Below, one piece after another: positions 7,425 through 15,046 of a stretch of DNA of 16,977 nt. Origin of the DNA: Ruminococcaceae bacterium UBA7030 (lineage in GTDB: Bacteria > Bacillota > Clostridia > Oscillospirales > Acutalibacteraceae). The notes beneath the pieces are model-generated. The model had not been told where the DNA came from. It made no database searches and saw only the letters and a list, made by a program, of their open reading frames with translations. The position numbers were made by a program, and so were the translations under genes. How positions within the stretch are numbered: position 1 is the stretch's first letter; each line of letters opens with the position of its first letter. The stretch lies in NCBI GenBank assembly GCA_002494125.1, contig DLBD01000129.1, forward strand, positions 1-16,977, read 5' to 3'.

Positions 7425-8234
7425 ATGGGTATCATTTCATTTATAAAAAAACATCGGCTTTACAAATACGTGAAAGAGAATAATGGATTAATAATCTTTT
7501 TATTAACCGTTTCAGGCACTGCCTTAACCTTTTTAGTAAGAGGCGTAGGCTATCTATACTATTATGCTAAATATGATACGCTCAATATTCCGTCTGAATT
7601 AATTACCGATGATATATCTTCTGTAAGTTTAACAATAACCATAGTAAGTATTGTACTTGGGATGTTTAGTGCGATTGTAGCTTCATTATTTGAAATGTCA
7701 CTAACAGAACTGAAAAATGACAATAGCAAAAAACTATCAGAAAAAATCCCAATTGGATTAGGAACAGTTGTATTTTACTTCATTATTCTTTTACCCACTA
7801 ATTATACATTCTTGTTGCTTCAAAGTTTTAATTTTGATAACAGCAAAAGTTATTTGTTGTGCGTATTCTTAAGCATATATGAAATTGTAACAATTCACCT
7901 AATTGGAAAAGAAATGGACAAGAAGAAAAGCGGAAAGAATTCGTTTGTATCCTTATTCTTTGGCTTTTTAATGGTGATTATTCTAATCGCTTGTATTTAT
8001 AATTCCGGTATCAGTAGTGCAAGTTCTGCAGCAATGCCAAAGCAACTAATAACTATAGAGCAAACGGAATATGTAGTTTTAGAAAAATATGATGATAATT
8101 ACATCATTGCCGAATGCGAAGAAAAGGATAACACCCTTACGATACATACCGATAAGCAAAAAGTAATCAACTATGAAAATGTTGAATATGAAAACAAGAA
8201 ATTTAACTCTATTGAACTGGAGGGAAATAAGTGA
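7425..8234 (+). CDS. Unknown multi-pass membrane protein inside the hsd operon
   Basis: This 269-aa protein has about five hydrophobic segments, near residues 21-47, 67-90, 109-133, 142-161 and 174-193. A polar C-terminal domain of about 65 residues follows (IEQTEYVVLEKYDDNYIIAECEE...), with alternating pattern suggesting beta strands. There is no signal peptide, and the first 20 residues are basic. AAAAGGAGA lies about five bases before ATG. It begins 10 bases after hsdS and its TGA overlaps the GTG of hsdR (GTGA), so expression is tied to the restriction subunit. I recognise no family. It could be an effector acting on the membrane or a passenger; nothing visible decides. Confidence 0.85.
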   Translation: MGIISFIKKHRLYKYVKENNGLIIFLLTVSGTALTFLVRGVGYLYYYAKYDTLNIPSELITDDISSVSLTITIVSIVLGMFSAIVASLFEMSLTELKNDNSKKLSEKIPIGLGTVVFYFIILLPTNYTFLLLQSFNFDNSKSYLLCVFLSIYEIVTIHLIGKEMDKKKSGKNSFVSLFFGFLMVIILIACIYNSGISSASSAAMPKQLITIEQTEYVVLEKYDDNYIIAECEEKDNTLTIHTDKQKVINYENVEYENKKFNSIELEGNK

Positions 8235-11200
8235 GCGAAAAATTATCAGATACATACTTAGAAAAAAACATCAGCCAACAGCCTGCAATTGAATTACTAT
8301 GCAAGCTTGGCTATCACTATATCTCCCCTGAAGAATGTATGCGTCAACGGGAGGACCTTCAGAATGTGATTCTTAAGGATATTCTGCGTCAGCAGTTATA
8401 TAACTTAAATAGCTTTGAATATGGCGGCAAGGAATACAAGTTTTCATCCGCCAACATTGAAAAAGCAATCAGCGATTTGGACGAGCCGCTGACAGATGGT
8501 TTAGTGCGTACAAGCGAAAAAATCTATGACCATCTGATGCTCGGCAAAACCTATGTTGAGAACCTTGATGACGGCAGTACAAAATCCTTTAATTTGAAAT
8601 ATGTTGATTTTTCCGAAGACGGATTAAAAAACAATGTGTTCCATGTTACCGAGGAGTTTTCGTGCGATAGTTGGGACAGACAGAAAAACGCCCGCCCTGA
8701 TATTGTGCTGTTTGTCAACGGTATTCCGTTTGCTGTAATTGAGTGCAAGTCGGCTGCTGTAGATGTGGAACAGGCAATTACCCAGCATTTACGCAATCAG
8801 ACAAAGGAATACATACCCCAGCTTTATAAATTTGCGCAAATATTGATGGCAACGAATAAGAACAGCGTTAAGTATGCAACCTGCAAAGCAAAAAAGGAGT
8901 TCTGGAACATTTGGAAAGAGAAGGACATCGATTGGCAGAACTCACTACTCGGTTTAATTACAGACAGAAAAGTGACCGAGCAAGACAGGGCGATTGTATC
9001 TCTTCTTGCGCCGGAGCGCTTATTAAAGCTGACAAAATACTTTATTATATATGATGCCAACATTAAGAAAATTTGCCGTTATCAGCAATTCTTTGCCGTT
9101 GAAAATATCATCAAAACGATAAGCACATATGATGAAAACGGACATCGCCGCGGCGGTGTAATTTGGCATACCCAGGGAAGCGGAAAGTCGCTCACTATGG
9201 TAATGGTAGCGAAATACATTTTACTTGAACTGGCAAAATGCAATCCAAAGGTAGTTATCGTAACCGACCGAAAAGACCTTGATAAGCAGATTGCAACTAC
9301 TTTTTCTCACACCCGCTTGAAACCGGCAAGAGCAACAAGCGGTAAGAATTTGATTGACATCATTAATAAAGACAGAGCAAGTATCATTACAACCGTTATC
9401 AACAAGTTTAACACTGTTGAAAACAGCGGGCTGAAGAATTACTCAAAAGATGTTTTTGTGCTGATAGACGAAAGCCATCGTTCCAACTATGGTTCGCTTG
9501 CAACAAAGATGCGCGTTGTATTCCCAAACGCTTGCTATATCGGCTTTACCGGAACACCGCTGATGAAGAGCGAAAAAAGCACGCTTGCAAAATTCGGCGG
9601 CATTATTGACAAGTATACCATTAAAGATGGCGTTGACGACAAGGCAATTGTTCCGCTGATTTACGAAGGCAGATTCGTTGAGCAGAATGTTGACCAGGAC
9701 AATATTGATTTGTGGTTTACGCAGATTACAAAGAAACTGACGGAGCCTCAGATTGTTGATTTGAAAAACAAGTGGAGCAGCATGAAACGACTGTCCTCCA
9801 CCGATGCAAGAATTAAAAGAATTGCTCTGGACATCAACAACCATTTTGTTGAAGGATATAAAAACACCGGTTTTAAGGCAATGCTGGCTTGTAATTACAA
9901 GAAAGATGCGATTCGCTATAAAAAGTGTTTTGATATGTTCGGCGATTTGGAAACAGATGTTATCATCTCGCCTCCCGATATGCGCGAAGGTATTGACGAT
10001 GTGGATGAAAGCACAGACGATGTTGTTGTTTCCTTCTGGAATAAAATGATGGAGCAGTATACCAATGCTGATGATTATGAAGATACTCTGAAAAACAAAT
10101 TTGTTGACGGAGAAATTGATATATTAATTGTCTGCAGCAAACTGCTTACAGGATTTGATGCGCCGAGAACGCAAGTTCTTTATATTGATAAAGAGCTTAA
10201 AGAACACGGATTATTGCAAGCAATAGCAAGAACCAATCGTCTTTACGAAGGTAAGGACTACGGTCTTATTGTTGATTATCGAGGTTTAATTAAACAGCTC
10301 GATGATGCGCTGGAAGTATACAGCGGCTCGGGACTCGAATTATTTGAAGCGGGCGACATCAAAGGTGTTGTCGTTGATGTTATGTCTAGCGTCGCGGATT
10401 TGAGAGAACGCTATTCTCAGCTCTGTGACACTTTGGGTACTGTTAAAGATTCTACAGATTCTGAAGAAATTGAACTTTATCTTCAGGATGATGAACGCAG
10501 AGCCAAGTTTTATGATGCATTGTGCTTGTTTGGAAGAGCGCTCAGCGTTGTTCTTAATTCAGAAAGAGCGTATCTTGCATTAGACAAAGAAGAAATAAAG
10601 AAGTATCAGGATGCATTTATTTACTTTTCAAAAATCAGAAGAGCATTGAAAATTCGTTGTTCCGAATTGATTGATAATAAGGAATACGAAAAACAGATGC
10701 AAAACCTGCTTGACACGCATATGTCTGTTGCAGGACTCAAGCAGATTACAAATCCGGTCGATATTCTTGACAGAGACGGAATGGAGCAGGAGTTAAAAGA
10801 ACTCGGAAGTCTACGTTCCAAGGCTGATGCTATTGTATCAAGAATGACAAAGAGCATAAAAGTTAAGCGTGATGAAAACCCGGCTTACTATGACTCTTTT
10901 TCAGAACGCATTAAGAAAGTCCTGGAGGATTACAAGAACAGGGTTATTACCGAAGCGGAATACTTTGAAAAGATGAAGAAAATTCTTGATGATTACGTTG
11001 CAAACCGGATATCAATCGCTTATCCTGATAAAATAAAAAGCGATGTTCACGCTCAGGCGTTTTATGGTGTTATTTCAACTGCGCTTTCTGACGAAATTGA
11101 TATTGCTGCAAATGTTGACATCATTTCAGATATTGCTCTTAAAGTAACTGAAATTATTAAGAAGCACGATACAGTAGACTGGCACAACAATAAAGATATT

Positions 11201-11353
11201 CACAACAGAATTGCTCAGGATATTGACGACTACTTCTATGAACTGGAAACAGAAAAAGGCTTCACAGTTGATTTTGATACAATTGATAGACTGATTGATA
11301 ACGTCCTGACTGTTGCACTAAGGAGATTCAATGATAAGGGAAATAACTCTTAA
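8231..11353 (+). CDS. hsdR: Type I restriction subunit (translocase and nuclease)
   Basis: This 1040-aa protein is the motor and nuclease of the type I complex, which pumps unmethylated DNA and cuts at a distance. The N-terminal PD-(D/E)xK nuclease is seen in RPDIVLFVNGIPFAVIECKS (D157, E171, K173). Superfamily 2 helicase motifs follow: Walker A TQGSGKS at 314-320, DESH at 413-416, GFTGTP at 438-443 and QAIARTNR at 663-670. The C-terminal third (about 700-1040) is the helical region that contacts the methylase. All expected motifs are present and the length is normal. The start is GTG at 8231, preceded by GGAGGG five to ten bases upstream and overlapping the membrane-protein stop. It overlaps the metalloprotease gene by 23 bases. 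Confidence 0.97.
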   Translation: MSEKLSDTYLEKNISQQPAIELLCKLGYHYISPEECMRQREDLQNVILKDILRQQLYNLNSFEYGGKEYKFSSANIEKAISDLDEPLTDGLVRTSEKIYDHLMLGKTYVENLDDGSTKSFNLKYVDFSEDGLKNNVFHVTEEFSCDSWDRQKNARPDIVLFVNGIPFAVIECKSAAVDVEQAITQHLRNQTKEYIPQLYKFAQILMATNKNSVKYATCKAKKEFWNIWKEKDIDWQNSLLGLITDRKVTEQDRAIVSLLAPERLLKLTKYFIIYDANIKKICRYQQFFAVENIIKTISTYDENGHRRGGVIWHTQGSGKSLTMVMVAKYILLELAKCNPKVVIVTDRKDLDKQIATTFSHTRLKPARATSGKNLIDIINKDRASIITTVINKFNTVENSGLKNYSKDVFVLIDESHRSNYGSLATKMRVVFPNACYIGFTGTPLMKSEKSTLAKFGGIIDKYTIKDGVDDKAIVPLIYEGRFVEQNVDQDNIDLWFTQITKKLTEPQIVDLKNKWSSMKRLSSTDARIKRIALDINNHFVEGYKNTGFKAMLACNYKKDAIRYKKCFDMFGDLETDVIISPPDMREGIDDVDESTDDVVVSFWNKMMEQYTNADDYEDTLKNKFVDGEIDILIVCSKLLTGFDAPRTQVLYIDKELKEHGLLQAIARTNRLYEGKDYGLIVDYRGLIKQLDDALEVYSGSGLELFEAGDIKGVVVDVMSSVADLRERYSQLCDTLGTVKDSTDSEEIELYLQDDERRAKFYDALCLFGRALSVVLNSERAYLALDKEEIKKYQDAFIYFSKIRRALKIRCSELIDNKEYEKQMQNLLDTHMSVAGLKQITNPVDILDRDGMEQELKELGSLRSKADAIVSRMTKSIKVKRDENPAYYDSFSERIKKVLEDYKNRVITEAEYFEKMKKILDDYVANRISIAYPDKIKSDVHAQAFYGVISTALSDEIDIAANVDIISDIALKVTEIIKKHDTVDWHNNKDIHNRIAQDIDDYFYELETEKGFTVDFDTIDRLIDNVLTVALRRFNDKGNNS

Positions 11354-12050
11354 CGGTAGATTGGTAAAATATGAGTTAGAAAGAAAAAAAGTTAAGAACA
11401 TTAATTTACGTATAAAGCCAAATCGGATGCTTTATATTTCTGCTAATGACAGTGTTTCTGACCAATATATTACTGAATTCATTATTTCTAAAACTGACTT
11501 TATTTTAAAAGCACTTGAACATTATGATGAGTTGGCAAGATACGCTCCAAAGCCGAAAGAGTATGTTGATGGAGAAACTATTGTTATGTTCGGGCATAGC
11601 TTGAGATTAAAAGTCAGCGAGGGTAAAAAGAATACAGTAACATCGGATTACTCATATATTTACCTGACTGTAAAAGACAGAACCGATTATGAATTGAAAA
11701 AGAAAACGGTCGAAAAATGGATAAAAAAAGAATTTGTTAACAAGGTAACTGAAATATGCAAATCTGTTTATCCGATATTTGAAAAATACAATATAGAATT
11801 TCCTGAAATCCGTGTCAGAAATATGGTATCAAGGTGGGGTAGTTGTCAGCCAAAGCGCAAGATAATTACTTTCAGTATGCCTCTTCACGAAGCACCGATT
11901 GGATGTATAGAATATGTTGCAGTACACGAATTTACACATTTTTTGCATCCAAACCACTCTAAAGCGTTTTATCAGCAGTTGGAAGTGTTTATGCCTGATT
12001 GGAAACAGCGCAAAGCAATTCTTGAAAAAACCAATTCATTTAGTGAATAA
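11331..12050 (+). CDS. YgjP-like (DUF45) zinc metallopeptidase
   Basis: This 239-aa predicted zinc peptidase of the YgjP/DUF45 family has the HExxH motif HEFTH at 199-203 and a third ligand in HPNHSKAFY (H209). MVSRWGSCQPKRKIITFS at about 165-182 is the conserved block before the active site. The N-terminal half (LKYELERKKVKNINLRIKPN-like, about 10-60) is the family's usual beta-rich part. Start ATG has AAGGAG seven bases upstream inside the end of hsdR. The family often sits beside type I RM genes, and here it is the last gene of the operon. Its substrate is not known; turnover of the restriction complex is a possibility only. Confidence 0.93.
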   Translation: MIREITLNGRLVKYELERKKVKNINLRIKPNRMLYISANDSVSDQYITEFIISKTDFILKALEHYDELARYAPKPKEYVDGETIVMFGHSLRLKVSEGKKNTVTSDYSYIYLTVKDRTDYELKKKTVEKWIKKEFVNKVTEICKSVYPIFEKYNIEFPEIRVRNMVSRWGSCQPKRKIITFSMPLHEAPIGCIEYVAVHEFTHFLHPNHSKAFYQQLEVFMPDWKQRKAILEKTNSFSE

Positions 12051-12053
12051 TCT

Positions 12054-12109
12054 TCTGGACTTTGGGGGTGAAGTGTGGTATTTGTTTGTGTTGCAAGGAG
12101 GTGACACAA
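12054..12109 (+). promoter_or_regulatory. Leader A, related to leader B at 12777
   Basis: The 50 bases from 12054 match those from 12777 at about 36 of 50 positions without gaps. Fully shared parts are TCTGGACTTT at the start and AAGGAGG before the start codon. It begins three bases after the metalloprotease stop and contains the ideal site AAGGAGGTGA at 12095-12104. Function of the shared upstream part is unknown. Confidence 0.6.
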
Positions 12110-12361
12110 ATGCCGATGACGATTGTTGAGACCATTCTTAACCCCAAATACCGGAATGAGTTTAACTTCAAGAGACTTGATGAGAAGGTGCCGCTGTGCG
12201 AGGAAATCAAGCGGTTGGAAGCGGAGATTATGTCGCAGCTTGACAGTGAGCACAAGAGGATGTTCTGGGAGTATGCTGAATGCTGGGACAAGCTCCATAC
12301 AAATCTCAGCCTTGATACCTTCGCTTCAGGACTGAACTTCGCAGAAAAAGATAACAAATAA
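12110..12361 (+). CDS. Small 83-aa unknown protein (DUF6809-like)
   Basis: The start is ATG 12110, five bases after a perfect AAGGAGGTGA; an upstream TTG at 12062 in the same frame would add 16 Cys-rich residues with no ribosome site and is not used here. The product is soluble and helical with charged pattern: residues 18-40 (KRLDEKVPLCEEIKRLEAEI) and 45-60 (SEHKRMFWEYAECWDKL), then a short tail LSLDTFASGLNFAEK. The order of an acidic helix, a second helix and a final F-x-x-G-L-x-F resembles the small clostridial DUF6809-type proteins often found on mobile elements; that is from memory. A terminator follows seven bases after the stop. Confidence 0.8.
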   Translation: MPMTIVETILNPKYRNEFNFKRLDEKVPLCEEIKRLEAEIMSQLDSEHKRMFWEYAECWDKLHTNLSLDTFASGLNFAEKDNK

Positions 12362-12365
12362 TAGC

Positions 12366-12400
12366 AGAAACGGGCGTTCGTTTGGACGCCCGTTTGTTTT
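12366..12400 (+). terminator. Rho-independent terminator after the 83-aa gene
   Basis: A 10-bp perfect stem (AAACGGGCGT at 12368-12377 with ACGCCCGTTT at 12386-12395), extendable to 12 pairs with a T-G and a C-G pair around a GTTT loop, is followed by GTTTTG. Confidence 0.85.
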
Positions 12401-12776
12401 GCGTGGATTTTGCACCCTCGGTGTAACACTTTAATAGCGTGACGGCGGTTTTTTATCCAGTGTTTGCAAGAGTTTCGGGACTCGGTTTTTCCGCTTGTTG
12501 AGTTCTTAATGTAAGTACCCGCCTAACCCCGATTTAAGCCTTGAAAGCGTGACGCAGGGCATTTTAGAGAGCATTTCACACAAGCCAATTAACAGCAATT
12601 ACTATATGTTGTGGTGTGTATTTTTGCGGCTTGCCGGTAGGTTACGAAATGGGTATCCGCTGTAAAGAATCTTGAGACGAACGAAGTTAAGTATGTCCTA
12701 CGGAGGAGAATTTTGCACTATTATAAATTTGAAAGAATCGGCTCATTTTGACCACTATATATTGTTTTCAGGTTTA
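12401..12776. other. Gene-free spacer with short direct repeats
   Basis: No convincing ORF, tRNA or CRISPR is visible. It holds AGCGTGACG twice (12436-12444 and 12546-12554) and a near-identical pair around TTTTGCAC (12405-12415 and 12708-12718, 10 of 11 matching when aligned with one offset base). A small GAGT...ACTC hairpin near 12470-12483 precedes TTTTT. The longest open stretch near its right end (12641-12751) has no start codon or ribosome site. It may be a decayed element end or a structured RNA. Confidence 0.4.
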
Positions 12777-12831
12777 TCTGGACTTTCGGCGGCGGTTGTG
12801 ATATTTGTTGTGGTTGAAAGGAGGGTCTGAT
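12777..12831 (+). promoter_or_regulatory. Leader B, related to leader A at 12054
   Basis: It shares about 36 of 50 positions with leader A, including TCTGGACTTT at its start, TGTGATATTT against TGTGGTATTT, and the AAGGAGG site. It leads into a 39-codon ORF. Two related leaders before two unrelated tiny genes suggest a copied expression cassette. Confidence 0.6.
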
Positions 12832-12951
12832 ATGACCAGAATAGTTTCAATCACAATGGCAATAATCATTATGCTGACGGTAGGCGTACGTAAGAGCGCT
12901 ACAGACAGTTGCTTCTTCGGTAAATGCAAAATCTTCTTCCCACACAAATAA
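12832..12951 (+). CDS. 39-aa hydrophobic small peptide
   Basis: The ORF starts at ATG 12832, six to seven bases after GAAAGGAGGG, a strong ribosome site. Residues 4-19 (IVSITMAIIIMLTVGV) form one hydrophobic segment long enough to be a membrane helix. A short tail RKSATDSCFFGKCKIFFPHK has two Cys and net positive charge. Size and design resemble small membrane peptides, including some toxins, but no family is recognised and no antitoxin or antisense RNA is visible. It is followed 36 bases later by a strong terminator. Confidence 0.55.
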   Translation: MTRIVSITMAIIIMLTVGVRKSATDSCFFGKCKIFFPHK

Positions 12952-12986
12952 AAAGAAGAAAAAGCATAAGCACAGTATACACCATT

Positions 12987-13021
12987 TACAGAGTGGTTTC
13001 CATATCACTCTGTATTTTTTT
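12987..13021 (+). terminator. Rho-independent terminator after the 39-aa ORF
   Basis: Nine perfect pairs (TACAGAGTG at 12987-12995 with CACTCTGTA at 13006-13014) enclose a 10-nt loop and are followed by seven T at 13015-13021. Confidence 0.85.
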
Positions 13022-13035
13022 GCACAAAAATATTT

Positions 13036-13073
13036 GGCTGCCTCACTTTTTTCGTGAGACAGCCCCTCGTTTT
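13036..13073. terminator. Second tandem terminator-like hairpin
   Basis: GGCTG-C-CTCAC (13036-13046) pairs with GTGAG-A-CAGCC (13054-13064) around a TTTTTTC loop, 10 pairs with one C/A mismatch. The following sequence is T-rich (TCGTTTTG). With the previous hairpin it separates the accessory region from the fructose operon. The rest of this spacer (13074-13301) has no gene. Confidence 0.6.
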
Positions 13074-13171
13074 GCTGTTTTGTTGCAGGTCTCGAAACTG
13101 TATTACCAAGGTTAACAGCCTGTCTGGTTGTAGGTTTGTTTTTTGCTTTTTCTTAACCGAGCTTCGTTTGC

Positions 13172-13217
13172 AATTTTGACCGATTGGATGATTAGTAAAA
13201 GAAAATCTGTCAAAATC
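13172..13217. repeat. Inverted repeat upstream of the fructose operon
   Basis: AATTTTGACCGATT (13172-13185) and the complement of 13204-13217 agree at 12 of 14 positions, with an 18-bp centre. No T-run follows, so it is not a terminator. A perfect small palindrome TTTGTAACAAA follows at 13237-13247. Both may be regulator binding sites. Confidence 0.45.
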
Positions 13218-13295
13218 AGTCACAAATTTAACATTGTTTGTAACAAATCACAAGAAATAAACGACTGTTTTGTTAAATTAACCGAGAATAACTGC

Positions 13296-13331
13296 TCACT
13301 GTTGACTGATAGTGAAAGAATTTGATATAAT
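13296..13331 (+). promoter_or_regulatory. Promoter of the fructose operon with overlapping palindrome
   Basis: TTGACT (13302-13307) and TATAAT (13326-13331) are 18 bp apart, a strong vegetative promoter. The imperfect palindrome TCACT-N10-AGTGA (13296-13315) covers the -35 hexamer and is a candidate operator for the DeoR-type regulator encoded next. Transcription should start near 13338. Confidence 0.75.
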
Positions 13332-13357
13332 AAGACCAAGAGAGAGGTGATTTTTTA

Positions 13358-14110
13358 GTGCTGACACAGGAAAGACACAGCAGAATCCTTGAAATTATCA
13401 AAACCAAGGGCAGTGTTAAGGTTTCTGAGCTATGCGATGCTTTAGGCGCAAGCGAATCAACCATAAGGCGTGACCTTTCAGCGCTGACAGAAGTAGGAAA
13501 GATTAATAAGGTTCGCGGAGGCGCAATGCTTCTTTCTCAGGAATTTCTGAATAGAGAAGAAAGTATTAATAAAAAGGTTAATACTAATTATTATGAAAAA
13601 TCAAAAATCGCCGAATATGCTGCATCGCTTATTCAGGATGATGATTATGTTTTTATTGATGCAGGTTCAACAACATTTCTTCTTGCAACTATGATAACTA
13701 ATACGAAGGCAACCTATGTGACAAACGGAATTGCTCATGCACAGGAGCTTGCTGCAAAAGGGTGCAAAGTGATAGTTCTCGGCGGTGATTTGAAGAGCTC
13801 AACCGAAGCTATTACAGGTGTTGTTGCTGCAAAAAATCTTCAGCAATATAATTTTTCCAAAGCCTTCATAGGCATAAACGGAGTAACCGAAAAACAGGGA
13901 TATACAACAACCGATATTGAAGAAGCAACCATCAAAGCCGTTGCTATTGAGCGAAGTTTTGTGAGCTATGTTTTAACGGATTCCTCAAAATTCGGCAAGG
14001 TGTCTGCCGTAACCGTTGCGCCGATAGATTCATCGTGCATAATCTGCGATATATGCAGCGAAAAGGAAATAAAATCAAAAACCGTAATAAAAGAGGTGGG
14101 AGCAAAATGA
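13358..14110 (+). CDS. fruR: DeoR-family regulator of the fructose operon
   Basis: This 250-aa repressor has an N-terminal DeoR winged helix-turn-helix (about 5-58: SVKVSELCDALGASESTIRRDL, then GKINKVRGGAM). The C-terminal sugar-phosphate sensing domain covers about 75-235 (DYVFIDAGSTTFLLATMI; VLTDSSKFGKVS). In relatives the ligand is a phosphosugar; fructose-1-phosphate is inferred from the neighbours. The start is GTG 13358, seven bases after GAGAGGTGA, giving MLTQERHSRILEII, the usual DeoR start. It ends in ATGA, sharing four bases with fruK, so it is the first gene of the operon and likely represses itself. The name is by context. Confidence 0.92.
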   Translation: MLTQERHSRILEIIKTKGSVKVSELCDALGASESTIRRDLSALTEVGKINKVRGGAMLLSQEFLNREESINKKVNTNYYEKSKIAEYAASLIQDDDYVFIDAGSTTFLLATMITNTKATYVTNGIAHAQELAAKGCKVIVLGGDLKSSTEAITGVVAAKNLQQYNFSKAFIGINGVTEKQGYTTTDIEEATIKAVAIERSFVSYVLTDSSKFGKVSAVTVAPIDSSCIICDICSEKEIKSKTVIKEVGAK

Positions 14111-15024
14111 TTTACACAGTAACCTTAAACCCTGCGCTTGATTACGTAATGAAGGTTGGAGCGCTCCGCTTTGACGACATTAACCGTTCAAAGGAGGAAA
14201 CGCTTTACTACGGCGGAAAAGGAATTAACGTTTCCGTTATCCTTACAAGGCTCAAAATCGAAAACAAGGCGCTCGGCTTTGTTGCAGGCTTTACAGGTAA
14301 CGAGCTTGAAAGAATGCTCAAAGAAGACGGAATCGACTGCGATTTCAACCGTCTTAAAAGCGGAAGCACAAGAATAAATGTTAAAATCAAGGCTGACACC
14401 GAGCTTGACATCAACGCTCAGGGCCCCGACATTTCGGAAGACGAAATAAGCGGACTTCTAAAAAAGCTTGATGAAATCAAAGAAGGCGACTTTCTTGTTC
14501 TTGCAGGCTCAGTTCCGAGCACAATGCCTGCCGACATTTACGAGCGGATACTGAAAAGGCTTGACGGCAAGGGTATTAACTTTGTTGTTGACGCAACGGG
14601 CAGCCTGCTGCTCAACGTGCTTAAATATAAGCCGTTTTTAGTAAAACCGAACCACCACGAGCTTGGAGATTTATTCTCAGTTAAAACAAAAACCGATGAA
14701 GAAATTGAAAAGTACGCAAGAAAGCTTCAGAAAATGGGCGCAAGAAATGTTCTTGTTTCCCGCTCAAAGGATGGCGCAATGCTTATTGACGAAAACGGCG
14801 GAGTTTTCAAAATCGGCAATGCACAGGGCAAGCTTGTAAACTCCGTAGGCTGCGGCGACAGTATGGTTGGCGGCTTCGTTGCAGGCTTCACCGAGAAAAA
14901 CGATTATTCCCATGCGCTCAGGCTCGGGGCGGCATGCGGAAACGCAACAGCCTTTTCGGAAGGGCTTGCTGAGAAAGCGGACATTGACCGCGTATTTGAA
15001 TTACTGGATATTAGCAAAAGCTGA
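14107..15024 (+). CDS. fruK: 1-phosphofructokinase
   Basis: This 305-aa PfkB-family kinase phosphorylates fructose-1-phosphate to fructose-1,6-bisphosphate in the cytoplasm. It opens with MIYTVTLNPALDY, typical of FruK/LacC proteins. The first PfkB signature is GGKGINVS at 36-43, and the second is NSVGCGDSMVGGFVAGF with the catalytic base D251. The usual GAGDS is GCGDS here. KPNHHELGDLF (180-190) is another conserved block. Length is normal. The ATG at 14107 overlaps the regulator stop and has AGAGGTGG upstream. Frames reaching back to 14035 are inside the regulator and not used. fruA follows after 22 bases. Tagatose-6-phosphate kinase is possible by family, but the fructose PTS beside it favours FruK. 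Confidence 0.94.
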   Translation: MIYTVTLNPALDYVMKVGALRFDDINRSKEETLYYGGKGINVSVILTRLKIENKALGFVAGFTGNELERMLKEDGIDCDFNRLKSGSTRINVKIKADTELDINAQGPDISEDEISGLLKKLDEIKEGDFLVLAGSVPSTMPADIYERILKRLDGKGINFVVDATGSLLLNVLKYKPFLVKPNHHELGDLFSVKTKTDEEIEKYARKLQKMGARNVLVSRSKDGAMLIDENGGVFKIGNAQGKLVNSVGCGDSMVGGFVAGFTEKNDYSHALRLGAACGNATAFSEGLAEKADIDRVFELLDISKS

Positions 15025-15046
15025 TATATATTAAGGAGGAAAACTT

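Noticed and set aside
12641..12751. Open stretch of 36 codons that reads like protein
   Set aside because: It has no start codon or ribosome site, is bounded closely by stops and matches nothing I recognise.
2693..13226. AGTCACAAA at 2693-2701 and 13218-13226 as attL/attR of the island
   Set aside because: A nine-base match in 17 kb of A+T-rich sequence is easily due to chance, and no tRNA or gene end is associated with either copy.
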